A stretch of 64,000 bases of DNA from Verrucomicrobiota bacterium (lineage in GTDB: Bacteria; Verrucomicrobiota; Verrucomicrobiia; Verrucomicrobiales; DEV007). The DNA is taken from contig DAOUQC010000005.1 of assembly GCA_030625775.1 (NCBI GenBank), forward strand, positions 47,834 through 111,833, in the 5' to 3' direction. Positions 18,356-26,863 of the stretch are shown here, one piece after another (the first letter of the stretch is position 1; the number at the start of each line of letters is the position of its first letter). The position numbers were made by a program, and so were the translations under genes. The notes below the pieces were generated by a model that saw nothing but the letters and a program-made list of their open reading frames with translations, did no database searches and had not been told where the DNA came from.

Positions 18356-19186
18356 ATGAGGATAGTACATAGATATCGTGAGGAAAGCACATGCCGTGAA
18401 AAAAGTGCATGCAATTTGGGGGGGGGTGTCAGGAGTAATGGATCAGCTGCGTTTACCCTGATTGAATTGTTGGTAGTTATTACCATTATTGTTCTTTTGG
18501 CGAGCATGCTGATTCCAGCGACGACCAGTGTGATAGATTCAGCTCGTGCGACGACTGCGGCAGCGGCTTTGAGGGATATCACCAACTCAACGATTAACTG
18601 GTCCGTTGACCACGGCAATCGCATTCCCTCGCCGATTTATCCAGGTGGTGAGGAAGAGCCGTTTCCGGAAAATGCAATAACCACTGATACCGGGCTGTGG
18701 TGTGATGGGGTGATTTTCAAACTGCTTTATTCGGATACCGATCCGAAAGATCCTCCGCCTTCACGAGCGACGGAAGGAGGGCACTTGGTTGATACCGTGT
18801 TTGAAAGCAAGGCAAGTGTGAAAGTGGATTCCGAAGATAGCAACTGGTATCACCACACTTACGCGATGAATAAAAATTTGGTTTATGATGAGATGAGTAA
18901 AAATTCTTCCGATCCTTGGTTGACTGAAAAATCGATGACCAATATCAAGTATTTGACCAATGCGATGATCTACATGGATTTCACCGAGAATGTCATCGAT
19001 GCATCGATGGTGTCGGGAGGCGATACCGAGGATAGTCCATTAGGCAAGGCTGCCGCCCGATACCGTGGCAAGTATTTGCTTGTCGCATTTTTGGATGGGC
19101 ATGTGGTAAGAATGAACCCCAAAGAGGTTCCTACGGATACGAGTACTCGAGAAGGCAGCCGTTTTTGGAGAGGTGTAGATCCGTAA
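18356..19186 (+). CDS. type II secretion pseudopilin-like protein, orphan
   Basis: The 276-residue protein has a prepilin-type N-terminus: FTLIELLVVITIIVLLASML after a 32-residue basic leader, with Glu at mature position 5. The residue before the cleavage site is Ala32 rather than the usual Gly. The globular part has no known catalytic motif and ends with YLLVAFLDGHVVRMNP, a C-terminal signature common in the abundant orphan pseudopilins of Verrucomicrobiota and Planctomycetes. It stands alone without secretion genes. A run of nine G at 18418-18426 lies inside the leader (see its own entry). Confidence 0.8.
   Translation: MRIVHRYREESTCREKSACNLGGGVRSNGSAAFTLIELLVVITIIVLLASMLIPATTSVIDSARATTAAAALRDITNSTINWSVDHGNRIPSPIYPGGEEEPFPENAITTDTGLWCDGVIFKLLYSDTDPKDPPPSRATEGGHLVDTVFESKASVKVDSEDSNWYHHTYAMNKNLVYDEMSKNSSDPWLTEKSMTNIKYLTNAMIYMDFTENVIDASMVSGGDTEDSPLGKAAARYRGKYLLVAFLDGHVVRMNPKEVPTDTSTREGSRFWRGVDP
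18418..18426 (+). repeat. G9 homopolymer within the pseudopilin leader
   Basis: Nine consecutive G encode Leu-Gly-Gly-Gly between the start at 18356 and the FTLIE segment. A gain or loss of one G would frameshift the protein before its membrane anchor, so slipped-strand variation could switch it off. Confidence 0.5.
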
Positions 19187-19297
19187 TAGGCTTGGTTTGC
19201 GGACAGGGATAATTTGACAGCGTCTATCGTTTATTACCTTACGGTTTACCCTGGCGATCAGAGTAGCTCCATTGATTTTGAGCGGCCCCTGGGAAGT

Positions 19298-19320
19298 AAA
19301 ACACAATGTTATTGTGTTTT
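19298..19320. terminator. bidirectional intrinsic terminator
   Basis: A perfect 10-base stem (AAAACACAAT and ATTGTGTTTT) closes a three-base loop (GTT). The A-rich left arm and T-rich right arm give a T-tract on both strands. It lies between two convergent genes, 112 bases after the pseudopilin stop and 9 bases from the aldose-epimerase stop, as expected for a shared terminator. Confidence 0.7.
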
Positions 19321-19329
19321 CTTAATGAG

Positions 19330-20487
19330 CTAAGTTGTTGAGAAGCGGTAGATGGTGGTCTGGCGGTATTTTTCTCCCGGGCGAAGTACAGGGGAGGGGA
19401 AAGAGGGTTGATTGGGGGAGTCCGGGAAGGTTTGGGCTTCCAGACAAAGGGCGGAGCGGTGGGGGTAGTTCTCACCATTTTTGCCCTTGATACTTTTGAG
19501 GAAGTTTCCGGTATAAAGCTGGAGGCCTGGTTCAGTGGTGTCGACTTCCATCACCCGTCCTGACATCGAGTCATAAACTCTGGCGGCCTTGACCAGATGC
19601 TTGTTGCGCTTGCTTTTGAGAACAAAGTTGTGGTCATAACCCTTGCCGTTTTTCAATTGTTGATGGTTGTTATTGATGTGTTTGCCGATGGCGGTTGAAC
19701 TGCGGAAATCAAAGGGCGTGCCTGCGACCGATGAGAGATCACCCAGTGGGATCGAGCCGGCATCGATGGGGGTGTATCGGTTGGCATAGAGGGTCAGTTC
19801 GTGATTGAGGATGGTCGCGGCGTCAACCTCGACCTCTTCATTGTCGAGGCCAGCAAGATTAAAATAACTGTGGTTGGTGAGATTGACGATAGTGGTTTTG
19901 TCCGTTGTCGCCAGATAGTCGATACGCAATTCGTTGTTGTTGGTGAGGGTGTAGGTGACTTCTGTTTTCAATGTACCGGGGTAGTTTTCTTCTCCGTCGG
20001 GGCTGACGTAGCTCAGATGCAGGGCTCCTCCCCGGGTGGAGGCAGCCCAGACTTTTTTATCAAAGCCTCGTTTGCCGCCATGCAGGTGATTTTCACCATT
20101 GTTGGTCGCAAGCTGGTAGCTCTGCCCGTCGAGAGAAAAGCGCCCCTTGGCGATTCGATTGGCGTAGCGGCCAGTGATGCAGCCGAAAAAGGGGTTTTTA
20201 TCGACGTATTCCTGCAGTGTATCGAAGCCGAGAACGACATCGGCATAATGGCCATTTCGATCTGGAGTCATCAAGGAAACCACAATGCCGCCATAATTGG
20301 TGATTTTGGCGCTCATCCCGTTTTTATTGCGCAAGGTATAGAGGCTGACGGCCTGCCCGTTTACGCTGCCGAAGGATTGTTGCTGAATAGCTGTCATGGA
20401 TGAGGACGTGGGTAGGGACTGGCAGCCTGCCAGCGAGGATCCGGCGGCTGTTGCTGTCAGGCTTTTGATGAAATGTCTGCGTTTCAT
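19330..20487 (-). CDS. galM: aldose 1-epimerase (galactose mutarotase), exported lipoprotein form
   Basis: The 385-residue enzyme equilibrates alpha and beta anomers of hexoses. The N-terminus MKRRHFIKSLTATAAGSSLAGC combines an RR-containing, Tat-like start with a lipobox (LAGC, Cys22), so it is probably a periplasmic lipoprotein, unlike cytoplasmic GalM. Family landmarks are ITNYGGIVVSL near 62, GRYANRIAKG, NNGENHLHGG, YFNLAG and the C-terminal CLEAQTFPDSPNQPSFPS with the catalytic Glu. It probably acts on sugars released outside the cytoplasm. It converges with the pseudopilin gene across a terminator. Confidence 0.88.
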   Translation of the reverse strand: MKRRHFIKSLTATAAGSSLAGCQSLPTSSSMTAIQQQSFGSVNGQAVSLYTLRNKNGMSAKITNYGGIVVSLMTPDRNGHYADVVLGFDTLQEYVDKNPFFGCITGRYANRIAKGRFSLDGQSYQLATNNGENHLHGGKRGFDKKVWAASTRGGALHLSYVSPDGEENYPGTLKTEVTYTLTNNNELRIDYLATTDKTTIVNLTNHSYFNLAGLDNEEVEVDAATILNHELTLYANRYTPIDAGSIPLGDLSSVAGTPFDFRSSTAIGKHINNNHQQLKNGKGYDHNFVLKSKRNKHLVKAARVYDSMSGRVMEVDTTEPGLQLYTGNFLKSIKGKNGENYPHRSALCLEAQTFPDSPNQPSFPSPVLRPGEKYRQTTIYRFSTT

Positions 20488-20678
20488 GGAATTAACAGGA
20501 GCTTACAGGAAAAAAGAGAACAGGTTTCGGCTTTGAGGGCGAGGAGAAAAGGAAGGAATGCGGATGGGGCTCACACGAAGATACGAAAAAATGAGGAGGA
20601 GGGGAGAAGCCTCAAATTATAAGTTAATTACCCTGATTTGTTTCCTTAAAATAAAAAAAGCTTCCTTTTCTTTTCCCT

Positions 20679-20708
20679 ATTCGTGTTTATTCGTGTCCAT
20701 TCGTGGTT
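20679..20708 (+). repeat. three tandem ATTCGTG decamers; dispersed word copy 1
   Basis: Three 10-base units (TATTCGTGTT, TATTCGTGTC, CATTCGTGGT) lie just before the UDP-HexNAc dehydrogenase gene. The 15-mer TTTATTCGTGTCCAT (20686-20700) recurs exactly, as its reverse complement, at 50781-50795, in the leader of the SDR gene. Both copies are in sense orientation relative to the following gene. Confidence 0.55.
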
Positions 20709-20732
20709 CTAAATTCCGAATTCTTTAACACA

Positions 20733-22052
20733 GTGTCAAGCTTACAAGAAAAAATAGCAAGCGGCGAGGCGGTGGTTACCGTGGTGGGCATGGGTTACGT
20801 GGGTTTGCCCTTGGCGCTGAACTTTGCCAAAGCCAGCCTACGAACTATCGGCTTGGATATTGATCCTGGAAAAGTGGAAACGCTCAATCGAGGTGAGAGC
20901 TATATCGAACACATTGATGCGGTGCAAATAGCAGAGGTTCGGGATGGGGGCAAGTTCGAGGCTACGACGGATTTCTCCCTTGTGGCGGAAAGTGATGCCA
21001 TTATTATATGTGTGCCAACCCCCCTGACGAAACATCACGAGCCGGATTTGAGTTACGTGGTCAGTACCGTGGAGTCGATCGCACCCCATTTGAAAGCGGG
21101 TCAACTGGTCAGCCTGGAAAGCACCACCTACCCAGGCACGACTGACGAGGAGCTATTACCCAGAATCGAAGCACAGGGATTGAAAGTGGGTGAGGATTGT
21201 TTCCTTGTCTTTTCACCTGAGCGTGAGGATCCGGGGAATCCTGATTTTACCAATACCACTATCCCAAAGGTGATCGGAGGAACCACTGCTGCTTGTCTGG
21301 AAGCAGGGCAGGCCCTTTACCAATTAGTTTGCGACACAGTGGTGCCGGTTAGTTCCACCCAGGCAGCCGAGTTCACCAAGCTGTTGGAGAACATCTACCG
21401 CTCAGTCAACATCGGGTTGGTCAATGAAATGAAAATTGTAGCCGAGGCGATGAATGTCGATATATGGGAGGTTATTCGTGCGGCTGCCACCAAGCCCTTT
21501 GGTTTCACCCCTTTTTACCCCGGGCCGGGTTTGGGCGGTCACTGCATTCCCATCGATCCGTTTTACCTGACCTGGAAAGCCAGGGAATACAATATTCATA
21601 CACGTTTTATTGAGCTGGCGGGGGAGATTAATACATCGATGCCTCAATACGTGATTCACCGTGTTAGCGAAGAGCTCAACCGACAGCGCAAGTCCTTAAA
21701 TGGTAGCCGCGTGCTTGTCATGGGCCTGGCTTACAAACCTAATGTTGATGATGTACGTGAGTCGGCCAGTTTCAAGTTGATGGATCTGCTTGCAGATCAG
21801 GGCGTGGAAGTTGACTACTTTGATCCCCACGTGCCAGTGATCCCGTCAACCCGGGAAAACGTGCGATGGACTGGAAAAAAATCGATCAAATGGAATCAGG
21901 AAAATGTGTCAAGTTATGACAATGTAATCATTGCTACGGCCCATGATCGATACAATATCGATGAAATAGCTGAATGGTGTGATAGCCTCGTTGATACCCG
22001 CAATATTTTTGCTGGCAGAGAGATGAAACCGGGCCAATTGATAAAGGCTTGA
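20733..22052 (+). CDS. wbpA: UDP-N-acetylhexosamine 6-dehydrogenase (WbpA/WecC type)
   Basis: The product of about 439 residues makes UDP-HexNAc uronic acid using two NAD+. The N-terminal Rossmann motif is VTVVGMGYVGLPLALNFA. The central dimerisation region contains NIYRSVNIGLVNEMKI. The catalytic Cys lies in GPGLGGHCIPIDPFYL, and the C-terminal domain contains VLVMGLAYKPNVDDVRESAS. The overall pattern fits UDP-N-acetylglucosamine dehydrogenases such as WbpA better than UDP-glucose dehydrogenases. The start is probably the GTG at 20733 (VSSLQEKIASGEAVV), not the in-frame GTG at 20703, because the extra codons overlap the ATTCGTG repeat. It precedes an aminotransferase by about 70 bases; together they suggest synthesis of an amino-uronate for the surface polymer. 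Confidence 0.87.
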   Translation: MSSLQEKIASGEAVVTVVGMGYVGLPLALNFAKASLRTIGLDIDPGKVETLNRGESYIEHIDAVQIAEVRDGGKFEATTDFSLVAESDAIIICVPTPLTKHHEPDLSYVVSTVESIAPHLKAGQLVSLESTTYPGTTDEELLPRIEAQGLKVGEDCFLVFSPEREDPGNPDFTNTTIPKVIGGTTAACLEAGQALYQLVCDTVVPVSSTQAAEFTKLLENIYRSVNIGLVNEMKIVAEAMNVDIWEVIRAAATKPFGFTPFYPGPGLGGHCIPIDPFYLTWKAREYNIHTRFIELAGEINTSMPQYVIHRVSEELNRQRKSLNGSRVLVMGLAYKPNVDDVRESASFKLMDLLADQGVEVDYFDPHVPVIPSTRENVRWTGKKSIKWNQENVSSYDNVIIATAHDRYNIDEIAEWCDSLVDTRNIFAGREMKPGQLIKA

Positions 22053-22123
22053 AGATGTTTTAGTTTAAGATTTGTTCACTTTCCTCAGCTTCCTACAGCC
22101 TAAACACTTATTGCCTTCTTCCT

Positions 22124-23320
22124 ATGTCCGTCCCACTTCTCGACGTAAATGCTCAGAATTTGCCGCTTGAGGGTGAATTGACAGCTGCTTTTCAAAAAGT
22201 ATTGCACCACGGGAGATTTATTCTAGGTCCCGAAGTGGAAGAGTTGGAGGCGGAATTAGCTGATTTCCTTGAAGTGCCTTATGCTATCGGGGTTTCTTCC
22301 GGTACGGATGCGTTGTTGCTGGCCTTCATGGCTCTGGGGCTTGGCCCGGGAGATGAGGTGCTTTGTCCGACCTTCACTTTTTTTGCTACTGCTGGGACGA
22401 TCGCTCGAACCGGTGCGACACCGGTTTTTGTTGATTCCTGTCCGGTCAGTTTCAATATCGATGTCGAAGATGCCAGACGGAAAATAACTGGAAAAACCAA
22501 AGCGATTGTTCCGGTGCATTTATTCGGCCAAAGCGCCGACATGGATGGAGTGGTCGATTTGGCCAAGGAGTTTGGTTTGCAGGTAGTCGAGGATGCCGCC
22601 CAGGCAATTGGAGCTACTTACCAGGGAAAGAAGTGTGGGAGTATTGGAGATTTTGGTGCATTTAGTTTTTTTCCCAGTAAAAATCTGGGAGGGCTTGGCG
22701 ACAGTGGATTACTGGTGACAAGCGATGGGGAATTGGCAGAAACGGCTCGAATAATGCGCGTGCATGGTGGGCAGCCGAAGTATTACCATCATGTGTTGGG
22801 GGCAAATTTCCGCATCGATACTCTTCAGGCGGCATTTCTAAAAATTAAACTGAAACATTACAACACTTACACCGCCGCCAGGCAGGCGAATGCCGAACAG
22901 TATACGGAAAAATTAGGCCGATTGCCAGGGGTGAAATCTGCTGATTTGACACATTGCGTTTCGGATGGCATTCAACAGCAATGGTTGGCCGATGAAGATG
23001 TCCAAATCCTGTTGCCTACAATCTGTAAGGGAAACGAGTCAATATGGAATCAATACACTTTGAGGGTGATCGGTGACGGGCAGCGTGATGCTTTGAGAGA
23101 CCATCTCCTCGAGCATGGCATTGGGGCAGAGATTTATTATCCCTTGACGATGGATCAACAATCATGTTTCCGAAATTTGACTGAGAGCTCACTTCAGGGT
23201 TGTGATGTTGCTCACCGCTTGGCTGACGAAGTGATCAGTGTGCCGATTTATCCAGAATTGTCTGCCGAGCAGAAAGGTGAGGTGATCGCTGCCGTGGCGG
23301 ATTTTCTGGGAAAGAAGTAA
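22124..23320 (+). CDS. DegT/DnrJ/EryC1/StrS sugar aminotransferase
   Basis: This 398-residue PLP-dependent aminotransferase acts on a keto-sugar nucleotide. Landmarks are PLLDVNAQN at the N-terminus, VSSGTDALLLAF near 57, VVEDAAQAIGATYQGKKCGSIGDFGAFSF of which the Asp binds the PLP nitrogen, and FFPSKNLGGLGDSG with the Schiff-base Lys186. The best guess is a WbpE-like enzyme placing an amino group on C3 of a HexNAc-uronate, given the dehydrogenase just upstream. The WbpB-type oxidase and the WbpD-type acetyltransferase of that pathway are not in the window. No Shine-Dalgarno precedes the ATG; the leader is pyrimidine-rich. Confidence 0.88.
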   Translation: MSVPLLDVNAQNLPLEGELTAAFQKVLHHGRFILGPEVEELEAELADFLEVPYAIGVSSGTDALLLAFMALGLGPGDEVLCPTFTFFATAGTIARTGATPVFVDSCPVSFNIDVEDARRKITGKTKAIVPVHLFGQSADMDGVVDLAKEFGLQVVEDAAQAIGATYQGKKCGSIGDFGAFSFFPSKNLGGLGDSGLLVTSDGELAETARIMRVHGGQPKYYHHVLGANFRIDTLQAAFLKIKLKHYNTYTAARQANAEQYTEKLGRLPGVKSADLTHCVSDGIQQQWLADEDVQILLPTICKGNESIWNQYTLRVIGDGQRDALRDHLLEHGIGAEIYYPLTMDQQSCFRNLTESSLQGCDVAHRLADEVISVPIYPELSAEQKGEVIAAVADFLGKK

Positions 23321-23445
23321 GGTTAATACTTTGGTGAAATGGTGGATTCTCATCTTCGATAGATTTGATTACAGAGTGAAAATAGATGGATCAAACGGGG
23401 CAAGAGTGATGAATTGTTGCTTGAAGAATTTCTCCGATATATGTA

Positions 23446-25572
23446 ATGCCTGACACTACGATTTTACATTCTATCGAGACACCAGTTACCGATCGAGTTG
23501 ATTCTCGAAAAGTGACCATTCATGGCTGGTGTTTTGATAGCAATGGAGGTCTGTTGAAAGGTATCCGGGCTCATGTTGGGAGCCGGGTTTTTAAGGCAAA
23601 CCGCAAGCAATCCCGACCCCGGATTGGTCGCATCCATCCGAATGCGCAAGAGGCTGGGCGAAGCGGATTTTCTGTCGAGGTCGAATTGCCACGAGGGCAA
23701 CGATCAGAGGTGGTGTTAGAGTGCCGTACCGCTGATGGGCAGTGGCAGTATTTCGAGACTTTGTCGTTGAAGGCTCCCTGGTTTTGTTGGCCATGGCGAA
23801 AATCTGTGAGTGCTGTCGATTGGTATCAATTGTGGATTAAACGCTATGACCGTATTTCTGATGCCGATCGTGCCCGGATGAAAGCTCAAATTGAGGAGAT
23901 GAAGGTGCCTCTGGTCATTTCTGTGATTGTTCCCATCTATAACGCCCCTGAGAAGTGGTTGCTGCGAATGATTGAGTCGGTGAAGGAACAAATTTATCCT
24001 CATTGGGAGTTATGTTTGGCTGACGATTTTTCCACGGATCCTCATATTCGAAAATTGCTGCAGCAGGCGGTTGATTCTGACACGAGAGTAAAGGTATATT
24101 TTCGAGAGGAAAATGGGCATATTTCTGCTGCTTCCAATTCTGCCTTGGAGCTTGCCACGGGGAAATTTATTGCCCTGCTCGATAACGACGATGAACTGCC
24201 TCCAGATGCTCTTTACTGGGTTGCGAAGGAGGTGGAAGCGCATCCTGGGGTGGATGTGATATACAGTGATGAAGATAAGATTGATGAAGACGGACGACGT
24301 AGCGGGCCTTATTTCAAGCCGGATTTTAATTATGATTTGCTGCTGTCACAAAACTGTATTTCCCATTTGGGCATCTATCGTACCGATTTGGTTCGCTCAA
24401 TCGGCGGGTTTCGAGTTGGCATGGAAGGAAGCCAGGATTGGGATTTAGCCTTACGGATGTTGGAGCATTCCGACGCATCGAAGATAAGACATATACCTCG
24501 GATTCTTTACCACTGGCGAGTGCTGCCGGGAAGTACGGCGCTGAATAATTCTGAAAAACCTTATGCGGCCAAGGCAGGGCAAAGAGCGGTTCAGGAACAT
24601 TTGGAAAGGATGAAGCTGGAGCATACCAAAGTGGAGCATTGTGGTGTTTTTTTGCGGGTCGTTTGGTCTTTGCCTGATCCTGTTCCTCCAGTCACTTTGA
24701 TCATGCCAACTCGCAACATGCTTGACTTGCTGCAAGTTGCCGTGCAGACGGTTCTTGAAAAAACTGATTATCCGAAATTTGAACTGCTGATTGTAGATAA
24801 CGAGTCAGATGAGCCCGATGTACAAGATTATTTGGCTGAAGTTGGAAAGGACCCTCGTGTTCGGGTCATTCAGTCGGAGGGCGAATTTAATTTTTCCAGG
24901 CTCAATAATTTCGCTGTCTCTCAAACCACAAACCCTATTATCGCTCTGATCAATAATGATATCGAAGTGGTGAATGGTGATTGGTTGCGCGAAATGGTGT
25001 CGCAGGCCGTCCGTAAGGAGGTAGGGGCAGTAGGAGCGGCCTTGTTGTATCCTAGTGGCTTGATCCAACATGCAGGAGTCGTCATCGGCATGGTCAGCGG
25101 GGCAGGGCACCCTTTCCGGGGATTAGCTCAGCAGGAAATAAGTCATGGCGGACGCGGCGGATTGGTTCAGAATTTTTCTGCAGTGACCGCAGCCTGCCTG
25201 GTAGTGGAGCGGAATTTATATGAAGAAGTTGGAGGCCTTGATGAGGGGGTGTTTCGTGTAGGATTAAATGATGTGGATTTCTGCCTCAAATTGGCAAAGG
25301 CGGGTTATCGAAATTTATTCACGCCCTTTGCCGAGTTGGTTCATCACGAATCAGCTAGCCGTGCTGATATGGAGAGGACTCCTGAAGGCGCCAATCGTGC
25401 AGCGGGAGAGAATTCTGCTCTTGCTGCCAAGTGGCCTGAATATTTTGAGCACGACCCTAGTTGGAATCCGAATTTATCCTTGTTGATAGAAGATGGAGCA
25501 CTGGCATTTCCTCCTCGCTTGATAGACTTGGGGGGCAGAGAATATAACAACATTTTCGATGCGCAGAGTTAG
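23446..25572 (+). CDS. tandem GT2 glycosyltransferase
   Basis: The 708-residue protein has three parts. About 1-110 is a beta-rich domain (KVTIHGWCFDSNG) often seen in front of rhamnan-type transferases. The first GT2 domain starts near 153 (ISVIVPIYNAPEKWL), with the DNDDE metal motif near 245 and SQDWDLALR near 328. The second GT2 domain starts near 416 (VTLIMPTRNMLDLL), with the NNDIE motif near 503 and GLNDVDFCLKLAKAGYR near 607. It probably adds two sugars in sequence to a surface glycan in the cytoplasm. Lipid or protein acceptor is unknown. It follows the aminotransferase by 125 bases on the same strand. Confidence 0.87.
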   Translation: MPDTTILHSIETPVTDRVDSRKVTIHGWCFDSNGGLLKGIRAHVGSRVFKANRKQSRPRIGRIHPNAQEAGRSGFSVEVELPRGQRSEVVLECRTADGQWQYFETLSLKAPWFCWPWRKSVSAVDWYQLWIKRYDRISDADRARMKAQIEEMKVPLVISVIVPIYNAPEKWLLRMIESVKEQIYPHWELCLADDFSTDPHIRKLLQQAVDSDTRVKVYFREENGHISAASNSALELATGKFIALLDNDDELPPDALYWVAKEVEAHPGVDVIYSDEDKIDEDGRRSGPYFKPDFNYDLLLSQNCISHLGIYRTDLVRSIGGFRVGMEGSQDWDLALRMLEHSDASKIRHIPRILYHWRVLPGSTALNNSEKPYAAKAGQRAVQEHLERMKLEHTKVEHCGVFLRVVWSLPDPVPPVTLIMPTRNMLDLLQVAVQTVLEKTDYPKFELLIVDNESDEPDVQDYLAEVGKDPRVRVIQSEGEFNFSRLNNFAVSQTTNPIIALINNDIEVVNGDWLREMVSQAVRKEVGAVGAALLYPSGLIQHAGVVIGMVSGAGHPFRGLAQQEISHGGRGGLVQNFSAVTAACLVVERNLYEEVGGLDEGVFRVGLNDVDFCLKLAKAGYRNLFTPFAELVHHESASRADMERTPEGANRAAGENSALAAKWPEYFEHDPSWNPNLSLLIEDGALAFPPRLIDLGGREYNNIFDAQS

Positions 25573-25624
25573 GGTTTTTCGCAGCTAGTAAAGGGGGGCT
25601 TATTATTGGGAAAGGTCACGTTTT

Positions 25625-26449
25625 TCACGAAGCAAAGCCAGTTTCATCGTTGATCCTTCCCTTTCTAAGCATAGCGCAGGTTTCGTTGCCATGGGAAATC
25701 ATGCTTTCTATGATAACGGGGAAATGCAGGTCGGTCTGTATCCGGAAGTACATCTCCATGATTTCGGTCTGAGTCCAGGTATGAAAATGAATGTTAGATT
25801 GATTTTCGAACATTTTTTGAGCAATAGCTTTTGGCCGGACGAGTTTTTGCCACTCTTGGTAAGTTTCGAGGGGTTCAATCTGAATATTGTTTTTGTAATC
25901 TTCTAGAATATGGGAAAAAGGAGTGATGGGGCGCTGCCAGTCAAAAGTGAATCGTTTATCCGGAACGGATAAAAAGATACGGCCTCCGGGGCGCGTCACA
26001 CGAAGGAAATTTTCGATGGTCAATATTGGGTTTTTACAGTGTTCGAGCATGTGGTTAGCAATCACAAAATCCTGGCTTTCCGCTTCGAGCATTTCCAGCT
26101 TTTCGCCGTCACCAAGGTGGTGGGTTTCGACAATTTTATCAGGATCGACCTCTTCATGACCGTGGTATTTGACGATGTTCTGTTCGCGAGTGTTGAAATC
26201 AACAAAACGAGCTTCCGCCCAAGGGGGTAGGGGTTGAGGGTTGTGCAAGGCACCAATTTCGATGCCTAATCCCGACAGGGGCTGCGCCAGTAGGAGGCGT
26301 GGACTGAATGCCACTTTTCTTTGTTCCCGCAGTATATCCCGCTGCTCCCGGTAGTGGTCTCTCGTTTGCTTGACTTTAGCTAGTTGAGAACGAACAGATG
26401 AAATGCGTTGTTCCAGTTTTCTACGTTTTTTCGGGCTAGCAAAGGGCAT
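25625..26449 (-). CDS. SAM-dependent methyltransferase with coiled-coil N-terminus
   Basis: The 274-residue protein begins with about 45 highly charged residues predicted to form a coiled coil. A class I methyltransferase domain follows: GLGIEIGALHNP (motif I) near 64, EMLEAESQDFVIANHMLEHCKNP near 125 and VTRPGGRIFLSVPDKRFTFD near 155, as in Methyltransf_11 proteins. It probably methylates a sugar or an acceptor of the locus. It is encoded on the opposite strand from the flanking glycosyltransferases and so has its own promoter within 26450-26863. An N-terminal coiled coil also occurs in the adjacent glycosyltransferase, which may point to a shared complex (inference). Confidence 0.82.
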   Translation of the reverse strand: MPFASPKKRRKLEQRISSVRSQLAKVKQTRDHYREQRDILREQRKVAFSPRLLLAQPLSGLGIEIGALHNPQPLPPWAEARFVDFNTREQNIVKYHGHEEVDPDKIVETHHLGDGEKLEMLEAESQDFVIANHMLEHCKNPILTIENFLRVTRPGGRIFLSVPDKRFTFDWQRPITPFSHILEDYKNNIQIEPLETYQEWQKLVRPKAIAQKMFENQSNIHFHTWTQTEIMEMYFRIQTDLHFPVIIESMISHGNETCAMLRKGRINDETGFAS

Positions 26450-26863
26450 GGTTTACTTTTGGTAAGTGAAAGTAAAAAATGGCTTTATTGAATTATTTTT
26501 ACAAGTTTAAATTCAGGATTTGGGGAGATATGGGTGTGGAGATGGATAAAACGGGCCGGCAAGCTACCTTTTCCTATTCCAATATTTGCGAGCATTGCAG
26601 GGCCACTGGGGCAAGAGGAAGGGGATGGCAGAGGACGGGGGGCTCTCGCCTTATCTGCACGGGAAGCCATGATGATAAGTCAGAAATTTATTCGGGCTGC
26701 CGTATGCTATGTGGGTTTTGGCTTGGAATTGTCTGATTCTTCAGGAGCTTCTCCAAGCGTACCGAAGTAATTTTTGTTTGTTCTCAGCCTGCAATAACCG
26801 TTGACGCTTTGGAGAGCTGAGATAAAATCAATCGACCTTGCGTGAGTTATCAATAATACAAAA
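26450..26863. other. 414-base intergenic region between divergent genes
   Basis: The region separates the divergent methyltransferase and glycosyltransferase genes. Several frames of 60-85 codons are open here on both strands, but none has recognisable sequence, a credible start or a conserved-looking composition. It should contain both promoters. No hairpin or riboswitch was recognised. Confidence 0.5.

Noticed and set aside
20703..22052. Longer reading of the UDP-HexNAc dehydrogenase from 20703
   Set aside because: The extra ten codons are read from the repeat region; the family-like N-terminus begins at the GTG at 20733.
26479..26770. Small plus-strand frames between methyltransferase and glycosyltransferase
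   Set aside because: No family resemblance, overlapping alternatives in several frames, and no ribosome-binding site.
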